Notes: a model not told the origin generated them from the letters alone. DNA of 64,000 nt from Amycolatopsis sp. 195334CR (GCF_017309385.1 NZ_JAFJMJ010000002.1:2418001-2482000), one strand, 5' to 3'; shown: positions 41,565-50,924, counted from the first letter of the stretch. Translations and numbers: made by a program.

Positions 41565-42185
41565 TCAGGACGCGCGGGCGGGATCGGTGATCAGCAACGG
41601 GTTGCGCGCCGCCAGCTCCTCCAGCACCGCGGCGGTGCTCGATTCGAGCATCACCGCCTTCTCCTGCGCGGTGACGCCCACCGCCTGCAGCAAAACCACC
41701 TTGCCGTGCGGTGTGTCGATGGTGCCGAGCTGGGGATCGACCGTCAGCGCGAACACGGTCAGCCCGGTGGCGGGTGCGTCGGGCACGTGCGGGTGCCCGG
41801 TGATCGGCTGGCCCAGATCGATGCGGTGCCCGGGTTCCAGGAGCACCTTGTTGGTGTTCACGTGCTTGGCCAGCTGGTTGAGCACCCCGAACGGCCAGCC
41901 GGGGGCCTGCACCTCGTCCGGCCGCCGGGCCGGGCGGAAGGTCAGCTCGAAGCCCCAGCCCGACCATTCCGGATCATCGTTCGGGCCGGGGTGGTACAGC
42001 TCGCTCAGCCCGTAGGTGACGTAGTGCCAGTGATCGGCGGCCGGATAGGCGGAACAGCCCTGGAGGTTGGCGCTGAACGCGGCAGGCGGCTGGTAGCCGA
42101 CATGGTGCGGCGTGATGCCCTCGTACCAGGCGTTCAGTGCGAGATCGATGGCGTCCCAGCCGGGCGCTTCGTCCGTGTCGGTCAC
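41565..42185 (-). CDS. Suppressor-of-fused (SUFU) domain protein
   Basis: The 206-residue protein from GTG 42185 matches the SUFU family: HWHYVTYGLSELYHPGPNDD, then WSGWGFELTFRPAR, PGWPFGVLNQLAKHVNT and a late LLQAVGVTAQEKAVMLE. Bacterial SUFU proteins are frequent immunity proteins or partners in toxin loci; a solitary housekeeping role is also possible. It is divergent from the 986-residue gene with only 48 bp between. Confidence 0.88.
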   Translation of the reverse strand: MTDTDEAPGWDAIDLALNAWYEGITPHHVGYQPPAAFSANLQGCSAYPAADHWHYVTYGLSELYHPGPNDDPEWSGWGFELTFRPARRPDEVQAPGWPFGVLNQLAKHVNTNKVLLEPGHRIDLGQPITGHPHVPDAPATGLTVFALTVDPQLGTIDTPHGKVVLLQAVGVTAQEKAVMLESSTAAVLEELAARNPLLITDPARAS

Positions 42186-42233
42186 CGCGCAATCCTGCCA
42201 CAGCCGCCAAATTCTGTTGCACGGTAACGGACA

Positions 42234-45194
42234 ATGGATTCCATGGCGGTTCACCTGGCGTTCGGGCTGAGCGCCGGACCGGGGGTTTGCTGCTGGCTGC
42301 CCCCGTCCGGCGGTCGAGTCGTGCCCGAACTCGCCAGCGAGCGGACCGGTGCGCACCCGCCGGGCGCGCCGGTGGCGATCGGGCCCGCCGACGCCGGACC
42401 CGAGCTGGTGCGCCAGGCCGTCCAGCAGCTCGTCCTGCTGGTGCGCGACGGAACCGAGGTCGCGGCCGGGGCGGGCGTCGATCTCGGAAACGGCTTCACT
42501 TCAGCCCGGCTGGCCGGTGCCCACGGTGACCGCCGCGACGCCGTGCTGGCCGCTCTCAAGGTCCGCACGCAGGGGCTGGGCGACCGCGCGGGCACGCTGG
42601 TGGCGTTGTTCGGGCCCTCGGCGACCAAACGCGTCGGCGCGGCCGCGAGCGCCGCCATCGCCGAAGAGCGCTGGGCCGCGCTGCAACTGGCCTCGGCGGC
42701 ATCGGACCTGCTCGGCCCCGAGCAACTGGAGCAGGTGCTCGCGCTCAGCGCCCCGGACGGCGTCGACCCGTTCCCGCGCGGCGCGGCGTCCACGCTGTCC
42801 GAGCACCTGTCCCTGGTGCTGGCGCGTTATCCCCGGCCGCGACGGCTGGCCCTGATCCTCAGCCTGTGGCACGACGTGTGCGCGCGGCTGGTCCACCGGC
42901 AGCGCGTGGACCGGCGCGCCGCGACGCAGGTTCGCCCCGACCGGATCGACAAGCTCCGCGAACGCCACCGCGAACACTTCAATGCCCCGCTGCTCCAGCA
43001 ACTGCACTGGGCCACCGGCGACCAACCGGCACTGGCCGACGTGGCGCGCTGGCAACCGCCTCCACAGTGGACCGCACGGGAACTCACCTGGCTGCTGCGC
43101 GACGCCATCGCCGCGACCGCGTTGCTGCGGTTCGCCAAGACCATGTCCGACGAGGGGATCGCCGCCGCCGCGCGGAAGCACCGCGACGAACTCGTCGCCG
43201 CCGACAACTGTCTCACCGAGGCCGAGCGGACGACGGCGACGCGCCGGCCGGAGGGCGCCTACCCCCACCCCGCGCGCCCGGGCCGATACGTCCACGACCT
43301 GATCAAACCGCTGCGCCCGGACCGGACGATCACCGCGAAAACCGAGGCCTACGTCCAGGAACGGGTCGCCATGGCGCGCAACTACGGCGTGGTCGTCCTG
43401 GACGCGGTGCAGGAGCTGACCGGGAGGCTGACCGAGCGCCCGCTGCACAACTGCTGGGACACCTGCAAGCCGTGGCGCTCGCGCGACCTGCGCAAGTGGC
43501 GGGCGGTGGTGGGGTTCACCCGGGCACCGGAAAGCTGGGAGCAGCCGCCACTGGCCGACGCGCATCCGGACGGTCCCACCGCCCCGCTGGCCGAACGCCT
43601 GGCCGGCACGGACGCGGTCGAGGCGGAAGCACCGCACGACCTGCTCTGGCTCGCCGACCTCGCCGACGCACTGGCCCCCTTCTACGGCAGCGAGTCCGCC
43701 ACCGTCCGGCACGAACGGCTCTCGCCCGACCTCGACTACCGGACACCGAGCCCCGCCCGGCCCGAGGCGCGGGCCCTGTCGCTGGCCGCGGCCGGGGTCG
43801 CCCAGCTGGTCGCGTTCGGCGCGAACCCACCGCCGCGCTGCCGCACCTGGACGGAGCTGGCGGAGGCGGTCAGCGCCGACGCGGCGGTCACCGAGGCGAG
43901 CGTCGGCGCGTTCCCGATCCCGCCTGAGATGTCCTCTGTGGACAAACAAGTGGTGCCGGGCACCGAGCTGGTCGTGGAACTGGGCCGCGAGCCGCGGCAG
44001 CTGGCGACCTGGTCCGGTTACATGGGCAACTGCATCGGCGAGTCGTGGTACGCCGACCAGGCCCGGCGCGGCTACTGCGTGCTGATGGCGCTGCGCGACC
44101 CGGACAGCGGGCGGATCGTGGCCAACCTCGACGTCCGGCGGCACACCGGCGGCTGGCAGGTCTACGAACTGCGCGCGCGGTTCAACGACAACCTCGATCC
44201 GGCGCTGGAAAGCCGGATCAACCGGTGGGTGGGCGACTTCCCCGGCCCGGTGCCGCCCGCACCCGAGCCCGTGCTGCCCATTCCGCCGCCCCGGTCCCGT
44301 CGCGAGTCGCGCCCCGCGACGGGCCGGATGCCCAGTCCGGCGCTGATCGCGGCCGTGGAGCGGGAACTGGCCAGCGCACGGGCGGTCGCGGCACGGCAGC
44401 TGTACGCCGAGCTCGCCCGCGGCCTCGGCACACCGACCCGTCCCGCCGACTTCGAACCCGACGCGGCGGTGATCGCCCTGAACCGCCTCGGCCCGGCCCA
44501 GATCGCCGAACTCCTGCAGACGACCCTGGACACCGGCCTCGGCTCGACCCGGCACGCCGAACCCCAGCGGACCAATACCGTCAGCTCGGCCCGGCACGCC
44601 GACCTCCGGCGGATCGCCCTCAACCCCGGCGTTGGCTCGGCCCGGCAAACCGACCTCGGGCTCACCACCGTCGCCCTGTGGCGGGCGACGCGCGTCCGGC
44701 CGCTCACCACCGCGGTGAACCGCCTCGGCCTCACCGGCCTCGACGCGCTGACCATCGCCGAGCCGCTCCCCCGTGCCCTGCGCGCCCTCGTGCGCCACCC
44801 GGCCATCGCGCCCGCTCACGCGATGGACGTGGCCGCCAGGGCGATCCGGCTGGCCATGGGCGAACCGGCCCTCGCCGGCGCGTTGACCCGGTCGGTGGCC
44901 CGCAGACCGTCCCCCGAACTGGTCTGCACGCTGGTCGTCGCCACCACCTGCAAGTCCACAGTGGACGACACGGTCCGGCTGACCGCCCCCGGTACCACCG
45001 CCGTGCCCGGCTTCCCCGCCACCGACCTGCTCGACGAACACGGCCCGTGGCAGCTCGCCCTGACCCCGGCCGCGGACCTCGGCGCGCCGGTGGACCTGTT
45101 CGGCCGTCGCATCGACGAGCACGGCCTCCTCGTGCCCGCCACCCTCCTCGGCAGCGGCGGCTGGCCCGCCCTGTGGAGCCGCGCCCACCGGTGA
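42234..45194 (+). CDS. 986-residue protein with PcfJ-like domain
   Basis: This is a very large cytoplasmic protein. The clearest block is YMGNCIGESWYADQARRGYC, then VLMALRDPDSGRIVANLDV and WQVYELRARFNDNLDP (about residues 595-655), which resembles the PcfJ domain known from conjugative plasmids. Residues 1-590 are helical and unrecognised. A Pro-rich linker (about 665-690) and a repeat-rich C-terminal region with three SxRxA/T-type units near 765-810 follow. No signal peptide or membrane segment. The catalytic potential of PcfJ proteins is undefined. Confidence 0.6.
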   Translation: MDSMAVHLAFGLSAGPGVCCWLPPSGGRVVPELASERTGAHPPGAPVAIGPADAGPELVRQAVQQLVLLVRDGTEVAAGAGVDLGNGFTSARLAGAHGDRRDAVLAALKVRTQGLGDRAGTLVALFGPSATKRVGAAASAAIAEERWAALQLASAASDLLGPEQLEQVLALSAPDGVDPFPRGAASTLSEHLSLVLARYPRPRRLALILSLWHDVCARLVHRQRVDRRAATQVRPDRIDKLRERHREHFNAPLLQQLHWATGDQPALADVARWQPPPQWTARELTWLLRDAIAATALLRFAKTMSDEGIAAAARKHRDELVAADNCLTEAERTTATRRPEGAYPHPARPGRYVHDLIKPLRPDRTITAKTEAYVQERVAMARNYGVVVLDAVQELTGRLTERPLHNCWDTCKPWRSRDLRKWRAVVGFTRAPESWEQPPLADAHPDGPTAPLAERLAGTDAVEAEAPHDLLWLADLADALAPFYGSESATVRHERLSPDLDYRTPSPARPEARALSLAAAGVAQLVAFGANPPPRCRTWTELAEAVSADAAVTEASVGAFPIPPEMSSVDKQVVPGTELVVELGREPRQLATWSGYMGNCIGESWYADQARRGYCVLMALRDPDSGRIVANLDVRRHTGGWQVYELRARFNDNLDPALESRINRWVGDFPGPVPPAPEPVLPIPPPRSRRESRPATGRMPSPALIAAVERELASARAVAARQLYAELARGLGTPTRPADFEPDAAVIALNRLGPAQIAELLQTTLDTGLGSTRHAEPQRTNTVSSARHADLRRIALNPGVGSARQTDLGLTTVALWRATRVRPLTTAVNRLGLTGLDALTIAEPLPRALRALVRHPAIAPAHAMDVAARAIRLAMGEPALAGALTRSVARRPSPELVCTLVVATTCKSTVDDTVRLTAPGTTAVPGFPATDLLDEHGPWQLALTPAADLGAPVDLFGRRIDEHGLLVPATLLGSGGWPALWSRAHR

Positions 45195-45225
45195 CGACCC
45201 AGCGGCTGCTCGACGAGAACGATCG

Positions 45226-45469
45226 GTGGCGACGCCGTCCGGCCACGGTGGAGTGGTGTGGCTGGCGGCGTTGAGCCTGGACCGCCAGGTGCTGGCCGCC
45301 GGCAGCGCGGACCACTCCGCCCGGCTCCGGGAGCCCGACCCGGCCCGCGCCGCGTCGGGCCTCTGCGCCACCGCCCTGCCCCCGATCAGCCGGGAGGACT
45401 GGGCGAGGTTCCTGCCCGAGGGCGAGGTTCCTGCCCGAGCACGCCTACCGGCCGCCGTGCCCCGGGTGA
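45226..45469 (+). pseudogene. C-terminal remnant of a WD40-repeat protein, frameshifted
   Basis: The frame holds one WD40 blade (GHGGVVWLAALSLDRQVLAA and GSADHSARLREPD) and the tail ASGLCATALPPISREDWARF typical of actinobacterial nSTAND/WD40 proteins. A 19-bp tandem duplication (45402-45420 and 45421-45439) then shifts the frame. If one copy is removed, the sequence reads WARFLPEHAYRPPCPG and stops at 45467-45469, exactly the family's conserved end. The rest of the protein is absent. Confidence 0.72.
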
Positions 45470-45510
45470 ATTCGTGCCGGCCGAGGTCGTTTTCGGGAGA
45501 TGATGCAGGG

Positions 45511-46530
45511 ATGGACCTGCTCGAGGACGCCGCTCCGGCGGCGGGGGTCGCGCTGACCGCGCGAGAACTCGGCGCGGAGCTTTCGCGCCGGGTGCGGGTG
45601 CTCGTGCCGCACGACGGGTACGTCATCGTCGTGCTGGATCCGGTGACCGGCGCCGGGTGCCTGGTCGACCGGCACAACTGGTACAGCCCCGAGCTGCGCC
45701 ACCGGCTGGAGCTGCAGATGTTCCACGACGGCTCGCCCTACCTGACCGGGCGGCTGTTCACCGGGCTGGAGCCGATCGAGCTGGCGGGATCCGAGTTCTT
45801 CGAGGAGCCGCGGTACGCGCATCTGCACGACCAGATGCGCGAGGAGGGGTATGGCCAGGAACTGCGCATCGCCCTGCGGCACCGCGGTGTCGCCGTGGGG
45901 TGGGTGGCCCTCTCACGGCAACGCGGGAGCAGGCCGTTCTCCGACCACGACGTCGCCCGCGCGGAACGCCTCGCCACGCCGCTCACGGAGGCCTTGCGCC
46001 GGTTCTTCTCCGCCAAGCCCCTGCGCCCGGGGCGGTGCCCGCTGCCGCCGGGCATCGTGATCGTCGATCAGCACCACCAGGTCGTCGATGCCACGCCCGC
46101 CGGGCGTGCCTGGCTGAGCACGTCCGCCGACTCCACCCGGCCGCCCGGTGCGCAACTCCCCCATGACCTGCTCAACATCACCCTGCTCGCGCGGCGGCCG
46201 GGGACGCGGGCGGTGAGCCGGGTGCCCATGCCGCACGGCTGGCTGTCCCTGCGCGCGGAACCGCTGGGAGCCGGGAACGTGGTGGTGACCCTGCAGGCCG
46301 CGCCCACCGAATTGCTGCTGCCCGCGCTGTACTTCTGGTACGGCATCACCCCGGGCGAGCGGTCGGTGCTCGAACAGGCGTTGCACGGACTCCCGGCCAA
46401 GCAGATCGCGAACCGGCTCGGCCTGTCGCCGCACACCGTCCACGACCACTTCAAGGCGATCTACCGGAAGACCGGTGTGGCCGGGAAGGACGAGTTGCTG
46501 GCGGGATTGGCCGCACCCGCCGTCGGCTGA
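45511..46530 (+). CDS. LuxR family transcriptional regulator
   Basis: The 339-residue protein has an N-terminal GAF-like sensing region (HDGYVIVVLDPVTGAGCLVD) and a C-terminal LuxR HTH (about 275-335) with ITPGERSVLEQALHGLPAKQ, then IANRLGLSPHTVHDHFKAIY. The ATG has GCAGGG in front. The upstream frame is the WD40 remnant and is not part of it. Its ligand and targets are not evident; it stands alone. Confidence 0.88.
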   Translation: MDLLEDAAPAAGVALTARELGAELSRRVRVLVPHDGYVIVVLDPVTGAGCLVDRHNWYSPELRHRLELQMFHDGSPYLTGRLFTGLEPIELAGSEFFEEPRYAHLHDQMREEGYGQELRIALRHRGVAVGWVALSRQRGSRPFSDHDVARAERLATPLTEALRRFFSAKPLRPGRCPLPPGIVIVDQHHQVVDATPAGRAWLSTSADSTRPPGAQLPHDLLNITLLARRPGTRAVSRVPMPHGWLSLRAEPLGAGNVVVTLQAAPTELLLPALYFWYGITPGERSVLEQALHGLPAKQIANRLGLSPHTVHDHFKAIYRKTGVAGKDELLAGLAAPAVG

Positions 46531-46624
46531 CGCGCCGGCGAAACACCCGCTGTGCTTGGCTTTCCGCAACGCCGAGAGGGGCGGACGTGGACTGTGACAG
46601 CTGCTTCGCGCCCGAGCGCACTCC

Positions 46625-47818
46625 TCAGGCCGTGGCGGGTGGTGGTGTGCGGCCCTTCAGCACGGCGGCCAGTTCGGCGCGGGCGTTCCTGGTTTCGTCC
46701 GCGGCGGCGAGTTCGGTGGCGACGTCGAACAGGGCGGCGTAGTCGCGGGCGATGGTGCGTTCGTGTTCGCTGAGCCGGGCCGCCTGTTCGGCGCGGGACT
46801 GGTCCAGTTCGGTGAGGCGGCCGAGTGCCGCGGTGTGTTCGGCGCGCAGGTGTTCGACCTCGTCGCGGTGGCGCTGGATCAGGTGCTCGGCCTCGTCTCG
46901 GAGGCGCTGGGCGTCGTCGCGGTGGCTCTGGATCTCTTCGCGTTGGCGCTGGATCTCGTCGCGGTGGCTCTGGGCCAGGTGTTCGCGGTCGGCGGTGTGG
47001 CGGCGTTCAGCCTCGGCGAGGTCGCGGGCGTGCGACTGCTGGTGCTCGGTGAGCTGGTCGCGGTGGCGCAGTTCGAGGTCGTGGACCTGCTGGAGGTGGG
47101 CGGCGCGGTCGGCGTCGCGGGCGCGGAGGAGTTCGGCCTGGGCCTCGGCGAGGGTTTCGTGCTGGGCTTGGAGCTGCTGGTGGCGACTCTCAAGGTCGCT
47201 GTGCTGCTGACGAAGTTCACCGTGCTCGTGGCGGAGTTCGCTGTGCTGCTGGCGGAGGTCGGCGAGTTGCTCGGCCAGCCAGCGGGCGTCCCGCTCGGAT
47301 TCGGCCTGGGCGACTTCCGCACGGTGCTGAGCCTCCCGCGACGCCTCCGCCTGGCGAGTCGCCGCCGCGGCCTCGGTTTCCGCGGCCGCACGAGCGTCCC
47401 GGTCGATGCGGGACTGGCGCTCAGCCCGCTCACGGGCGGCGATCGCGTCGGCCGTGGCCTCGGCCGCCTCCTGCTGCGCGGCGCGGGCCTCCGCAGTCGC
47501 CGCCTCGGCCGCGCCGATGCGGGCGACCGCGCTCTCGTTGATGGTGCTCAGCCGTTCCAGTAGCGCGGTGAGCTGCTGGGTAAGCGCCTCAGCGGCGGGG
47601 ACGACGGTGGCGAGCGCGTCATCGCGGATCTGCTCCAACTCGACGATCGGCAGCTCCGGATCCACCGGGCGGCGTCGCATCGCCTGCGCCTGCTGCTGGT
47701 GCGCAGGCGTACAGAACTTCTGCCGGTTGGAGGCCGGGGTGAAGCGCCGGTCGCACCCGTCCAGCGCACATATCCGACTCCGCGACCCGTCTGTTGTGAG
47801 TTGCAAGCAAAATGACAA
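46625..47818 (-). CDS. KfrA-like coiled-coil protein with N-terminal zinc finger
   Basis: The protein is up to 397 residues. The N-terminus has CALDGCDRRFTPASNRQKFC followed by xxxH, a Cys/His zinc finger. From about residue 60 to 380 it is continuous coiled coil, rich in Ala, Glu, Arg, Gln and His, with heptad-like repeats (RHRDEVEHLRAEH, HGELRQQHSDLESRHQQLQ). This resembles KfrA-type plasmid DNA-binding proteins that stabilise replicons. No ATG is available; TTG 47818 or TTG 47806 is used, and both lie in a direct-repeat region. Confidence 0.7.
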   Translation of the reverse strand: MSFCLQLTTDGSRSRICALDGCDRRFTPASNRQKFCTPAHQQQAQAMRRRPVDPELPIVELEQIRDDALATVVPAAEALTQQLTALLERLSTINESAVARIGAAEAATAEARAAQQEAAEATADAIAARERAERQSRIDRDARAAAETEAAAATRQAEASREAQHRAEVAQAESERDARWLAEQLADLRQQHSELRHEHGELRQQHSDLESRHQQLQAQHETLAEAQAELLRARDADRAAHLQQVHDLELRHRDQLTEHQQSHARDLAEAERRHTADREHLAQSHRDEIQRQREEIQSHRDDAQRLRDEAEHLIQRHRDEVEHLRAEHTAALGRLTELDQSRAEQAARLSEHERTIARDYAALFDVATELAAADETRNARAELAAVLKGRTPPPATA

Positions 47819-47841
47819 TTCCTTTGCAAGTAAAGTGTCAA
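47801..47841. repeat. two 18-bp direct repeats at the start of the KfrA-like gene
   Basis: TTGCAAGCAAAATGACAA (47801-47818) and TTGCAAGTAAAGTGTCAA (47824-47841) match at 15 of 18 positions, 23 bp apart. They are AT-rich and overlap the translation start of the minus-strand gene. On that strand the outer copy begins TTGACA, which may double as a -35 element. They suit autoregulation by a KfrA-like DNA-binding protein. Confidence 0.6.
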
Positions 47842-48373
47842 CCTGCAGGTCAGAGCGCTAAGACGAGGGCAAATAAGCCCTCGGATAGTCCCGCCTAGAA
47901 GTCGAGTCGCCCAACCGTCGGCCGTATTTCGCGTGAAGTGTCAGTTCACACAGGGCCGGGAGCGACCACCCTGGCGCGGCAACTTTCGGTTGTTTTTGCA
48001 CGGCAGCACACCTCAGCGCTTCCATTCGGCGGTGCGGAAGCCGCCAGTCTCGACAAGGCGCGCAGCCCTTCGGCCCGGTTGTGCAGCCGCATGCGCATCA
48101 CCGTCCGAGCGCTGACCTGCCTGCCCGCAGCGGTCAACTCGGCTGCCTTCGCGGCGTCGCGCTGGCGGACCGCATGCTGCTGCGGGTCGTACCTCGGGCA
48201 CGGCTGCGCCCGAGGCTCGGCGCCCGGTCAGCGCAAGCAACTCCTCATCCGGGGTTCACGGTGTAACGCGCCCAGCCGGCGCCGCGCCGCAACACCTTCC
48301 CCTGCCGTTGCGCTGTCCGAGTGAAGATCACGGGGTGGCGCATCCTGGTGGCGGTCCGGCGCACCCGTAGGGC
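47842..48373. other. intergenic stretch with possible gene debris
   Basis: No intact gene is supported. On the minus strand (about 48200-47950) a frame reads VRQRDAAKAAELTAAGRQVS, ARTVMRMRLHNRAEGLRALS, which has the look of a helix-turn-helix fragment from a plasmid or phage protein. It has no start and an unrelated end. I treat it as probable debris only. Confidence 0.35.
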
Positions 48374-49316
48374 GTGACAAATCTCGAGATCGACTTGGCG
48401 TACTTCAACTACGCCCACGGCGGCATCACCAACTCCTCCTCGCGCGGCGAGAATCCGCCCGGCGGCTTCGACTTCACCGGCCTGGTGCGGGTGATGCGGG
48501 AACGCTGGCCGCACGTGCTCGTCATGGGCGAAGGCGACTACTTCGAATTCTTCGGCGGGGCGGGAATGTGGGGCGCGGCCGAGGCCATGCGCGAGGCCGG
48601 CGGCCGCGCGTACGTGCCGCTGCCGGGCAGCCTGCCACGCGAGTGGGGACCGTACGCGCCGTGCCTCTTCGTCGACGCGCAGACCATGATCATTCACCGC
48701 TGGTTCGACCACCGGGCGCCGGACTTCGCCGCGCGCAACCGGAACCTGCTGATGGTGCGGCACGCGCGTGGGCAGGAGATCCTGCACCTGGCCACCGGCC
48801 ACGGCGACCTCCATGACGAGCACTACCGCGCCGCGGACGCGAAGACCTACCGGTGGATGGCCTACGAGGGCGTGCTCGGCGCGGTACTCCTGGACATGAA
48901 CGAACACCTCTCCGGCCCCCACCACGAACCCGGCGACCTCGACGACCCCGCCGTCTACGACCAGCCCGCCCACTACCTGCATCGCCTGCGCCACACCCCC
49001 GACGGGGTGCCGGAGCGCCCGTAACGGCGCACCACCCGGGCGATGGACTACCTGTGCGGAGCGTGGAACGAGACCGAGCACCGCCGCGAAGGCGGGATCG
49101 GGTTCGTGGACGTGGCCCGAGCAGGCCAGGATCTACACCGGCACCAACCTGCCCCAGCCCAACGGCCGCGACTGCGTCCAGCTCGACCACATCCTGCTCA
49201 GCCCCGCGCTGGCGCCCCGGATGGTGCCGGGCTCGGCCCGCATCCACGAACCGGCCGACCCCGCGCACCCGGACAGCGACCACAAGCGCGTCAGCGTGAC
49301 CATCACGGTGGAGTAA
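48374..49316 (+). pseudogene. endonuclease/exonuclease/phosphatase family protein, broken
   Basis: The first part (GTG 48374) encodes FDFTGLVRVMRERWPHVLVM, GEGDYFEFFG and HLATGHGDLHDEHYRAADA, the opening half of an EEP-fold protein. A TAA stops the frame at 49022. Family sequence then continues in the same frame (TRAMDYLCGAWNETEHRREG) and, after a frameshift near 49112-49116, as IYTGTNLPQPNGRDCVQLDH, ILLSPALAPRM, ending DSDHKRVSVTITVE at 49316. The conserved C-terminal SDHKRVSV motif confirms the family. The gene cannot give a full product. Confidence 0.75.
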
Positions 49317-49691
49317 AGCGGCGGCCCGCCCTGAGGAGCGCCGGGCGGGCGCACCCGAGGACATCGCCCGCTGGTGTGAGTTCTTCGACAGCCCGGACCG
49401 GTGGCTGGTCCTCGGCGACGGTCGGTGCTCGCCGCCGGTTCGGCCGGCGGGGCGAGAAGGCCGTCGCCGGGCCAGAACGGGGCTTCGGCGGCCATGTTCG
49501 TGCTGATCGACACGGTAGTGCCAGCGACCGGGCGCCGCGGCCTCGACAGACCGGAATAGCTGGGGATCCAGCGGCTGCCCGGTGGCGCGGTCGTGCGCGA
49601 CGCGGTCGCGCAGCAACCTCGGCAGCGCGCCGGGCCGCTGGACCACCCTGCTCGCTCAGCGCGAGGCCGACGAAACGGGAGACCGCGAACG
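49317..49691. other. intergenic stretch, weak terminator and probable debris
   Basis: GCCCGCC (49324-49330) and GGCGGGC (49344-49350) form a small hairpin after the pseudogene. Beyond it, minus-strand frames such as LLRDRVAHDRATGQPLDPQL look protein-like but have no start, stop or family match I can name. Nothing else is supported. Confidence 0.4.
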
Positions 49692-50924
49692 TCAGGCGCT
49701 TCGGCGGTCCGAAGCCGACATCGCCGCGGTGGCCGGGCGTTGCAGGGTGCTGGTTCGGGGTAGCGCCCAGGTCACGTCACTGTGGGGATGGTCCAGCCAA
49801 ACGAACTGGTTACCATCTGTGATGGTGAGCCCGAGACGGTCCCAGCCGGGGGAGCCGAGCGAGTGCCAGTGGGTGGTGATGTCGTCGAGCTGGGCCCAGA
49901 GGCGGCGTGGGCCGCCTTCGCGGACCTCGCGGGTCGCTGTGGTGGCGTTGCTGAGTTCGCACCAGGAGCCGTCGGGGCTGGTGAAGTACACATCGCCGGG
50001 GCCACCGGTGTCGGGGTCCTGGCAGTAGCCGAAGTTGAGGCGGCCCGGTTCGTGCAGGTGGATCAGGAACCACAGAACCGGGTTCTCCCACAGCCGCTCG
50101 GCGCGTGAGGTAGTGCGCGAGTGCGTGGCTGAGGCGCGGTCGCGGGGAGTGTAGCCGTGCCAGGGCTGGTCGAAGGCGGGGCTGCGCATGTGCATGAAGG
50201 TCGCCGCGCCGGTATCGAACCGTCCACGTGTCTGGTCGCCGTCGCGGGTCAGCAGCACAAGGTTGCCGGCGGCGGCGTGGATCTTGAGGTCGACGAGCAG
50301 CCGACCGCGGGGGGCGAGTTGTTCCACCCAGGCGGCGGGCACCCACGAGGTGGCGCACGTGGCCATGAAGCGGTCGTAGGGTGCGTGTGCGGGCAGGCCT
50401 TCGAAGCCGTCGCCGGTGACCAGGCGGGGATGGAGATCGAGCTGGTTCAGGTGTCGGCGTGCGGTGTCGACCAGGTCGTGGTCCACGTCGATGCTGGAGA
50501 CGTTGTCGTCGCCGACCAGCCGGCTGAGCAGGGCGGCGTTCCAGCCGGTTCCCGTGCCGATCTCGAGCACGCGGTGTCCCCGGCGCACGTCCAGCTGTTC
50601 GATCATGCGGGTCATCAAACCGGGCGCGGAGGAGGACGAAGTGGGGCCGGTGGTGTCGCGGCTGCCGACGGCCACATCACCGAGCTGGGTGACCAGCGAG
50701 TGGTTGCGGTAGATCGATGTGCGCCACCGCTGGTGCGTGGCGGCGTCCCCGCACTGGACAGGAATCCATCCCTGGCGGGAGCGGACGTAGAAGCGGGGCA
50801 CGAACACGTGCCGGGGTGTGGAGACGATGGCTTGCTGCACGGCAGGCGAGTGCAGTTTGCCGGTCGCGACGAGTTCGGCGCGCAACGCCTCGGCCTGCTG
50901 TGGCCAGTCATCGAAGGTAGTCAT
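49692..50924 (-). CDS. tgmC: ATP-grasp peptide maturase system methyltransferase (PCMT-like)
   Basis: The 410-residue protein begins with a protein-L-isoaspartate O-methyltransferase-like domain: HSPAVQQAIVSTPRHVFVPR, motif I RVLEIGTGTGWNAALLSRLV, then SIDVDHDLVDTARRHL and RGRLLVDLKIHAAAG. A C-terminal half of about 180 residues typical of RiPP-associated members follows, with LHEPGRLNFGYCQDPDTGGP. In characterised graspetide pathways such a PCMT homologue methylates an Asp of the peptide so that it cyclises to an aspartimide. Its ATG overlaps the ATP-grasp stop (ATGA); it is last in the operon. Confidence 0.88.
   Translation of the reverse strand: MTTFDDWPQQAEALRAELVATGKLHSPAVQQAIVSTPRHVFVPRFYVRSRQGWIPVQCGDAATHQRWRTSIYRNHSLVTQLGDVAVGSRDTTGPTSSSSAPGLMTRMIEQLDVRRGHRVLEIGTGTGWNAALLSRLVGDDNVSSIDVDHDLVDTARRHLNQLDLHPRLVTGDGFEGLPAHAPYDRFMATCATSWVPAAWVEQLAPRGRLLVDLKIHAAAGNLVLLTRDGDQTRGRFDTGAATFMHMRSPAFDQPWHGYTPRDRASATHSRTTSRAERLWENPVLWFLIHLHEPGRLNFGYCQDPDTGGPGDVYFTSPDGSWCELSNATTATREVREGGPRRLWAQLDDITTHWHSLGSPGWDRLGLTITDGNQFVWLDHPHSDVTWALPRTSTLQRPATAAMSASDRRSA

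Noticed and set aside
42501..45677. A 1058-codon minus-strand open frame opposite the PcfJ-like gene
   Set aside because: Gly/Arg/Val-rich with no family motifs; the plus-strand frame has the expected codon bias and a recognisable domain.
46900..47350. Dense near-repeats in DNA
   Set aside because: They reflect heptad codon repeats of the coiled-coil protein, not a separate repeat array.
47938..48324. Plus-strand frame of 128 codons in the gap before the EEP pseudogene
   Set aside because: No start context or motif; the opposite strand is somewhat more protein-like, and neither is convincing.
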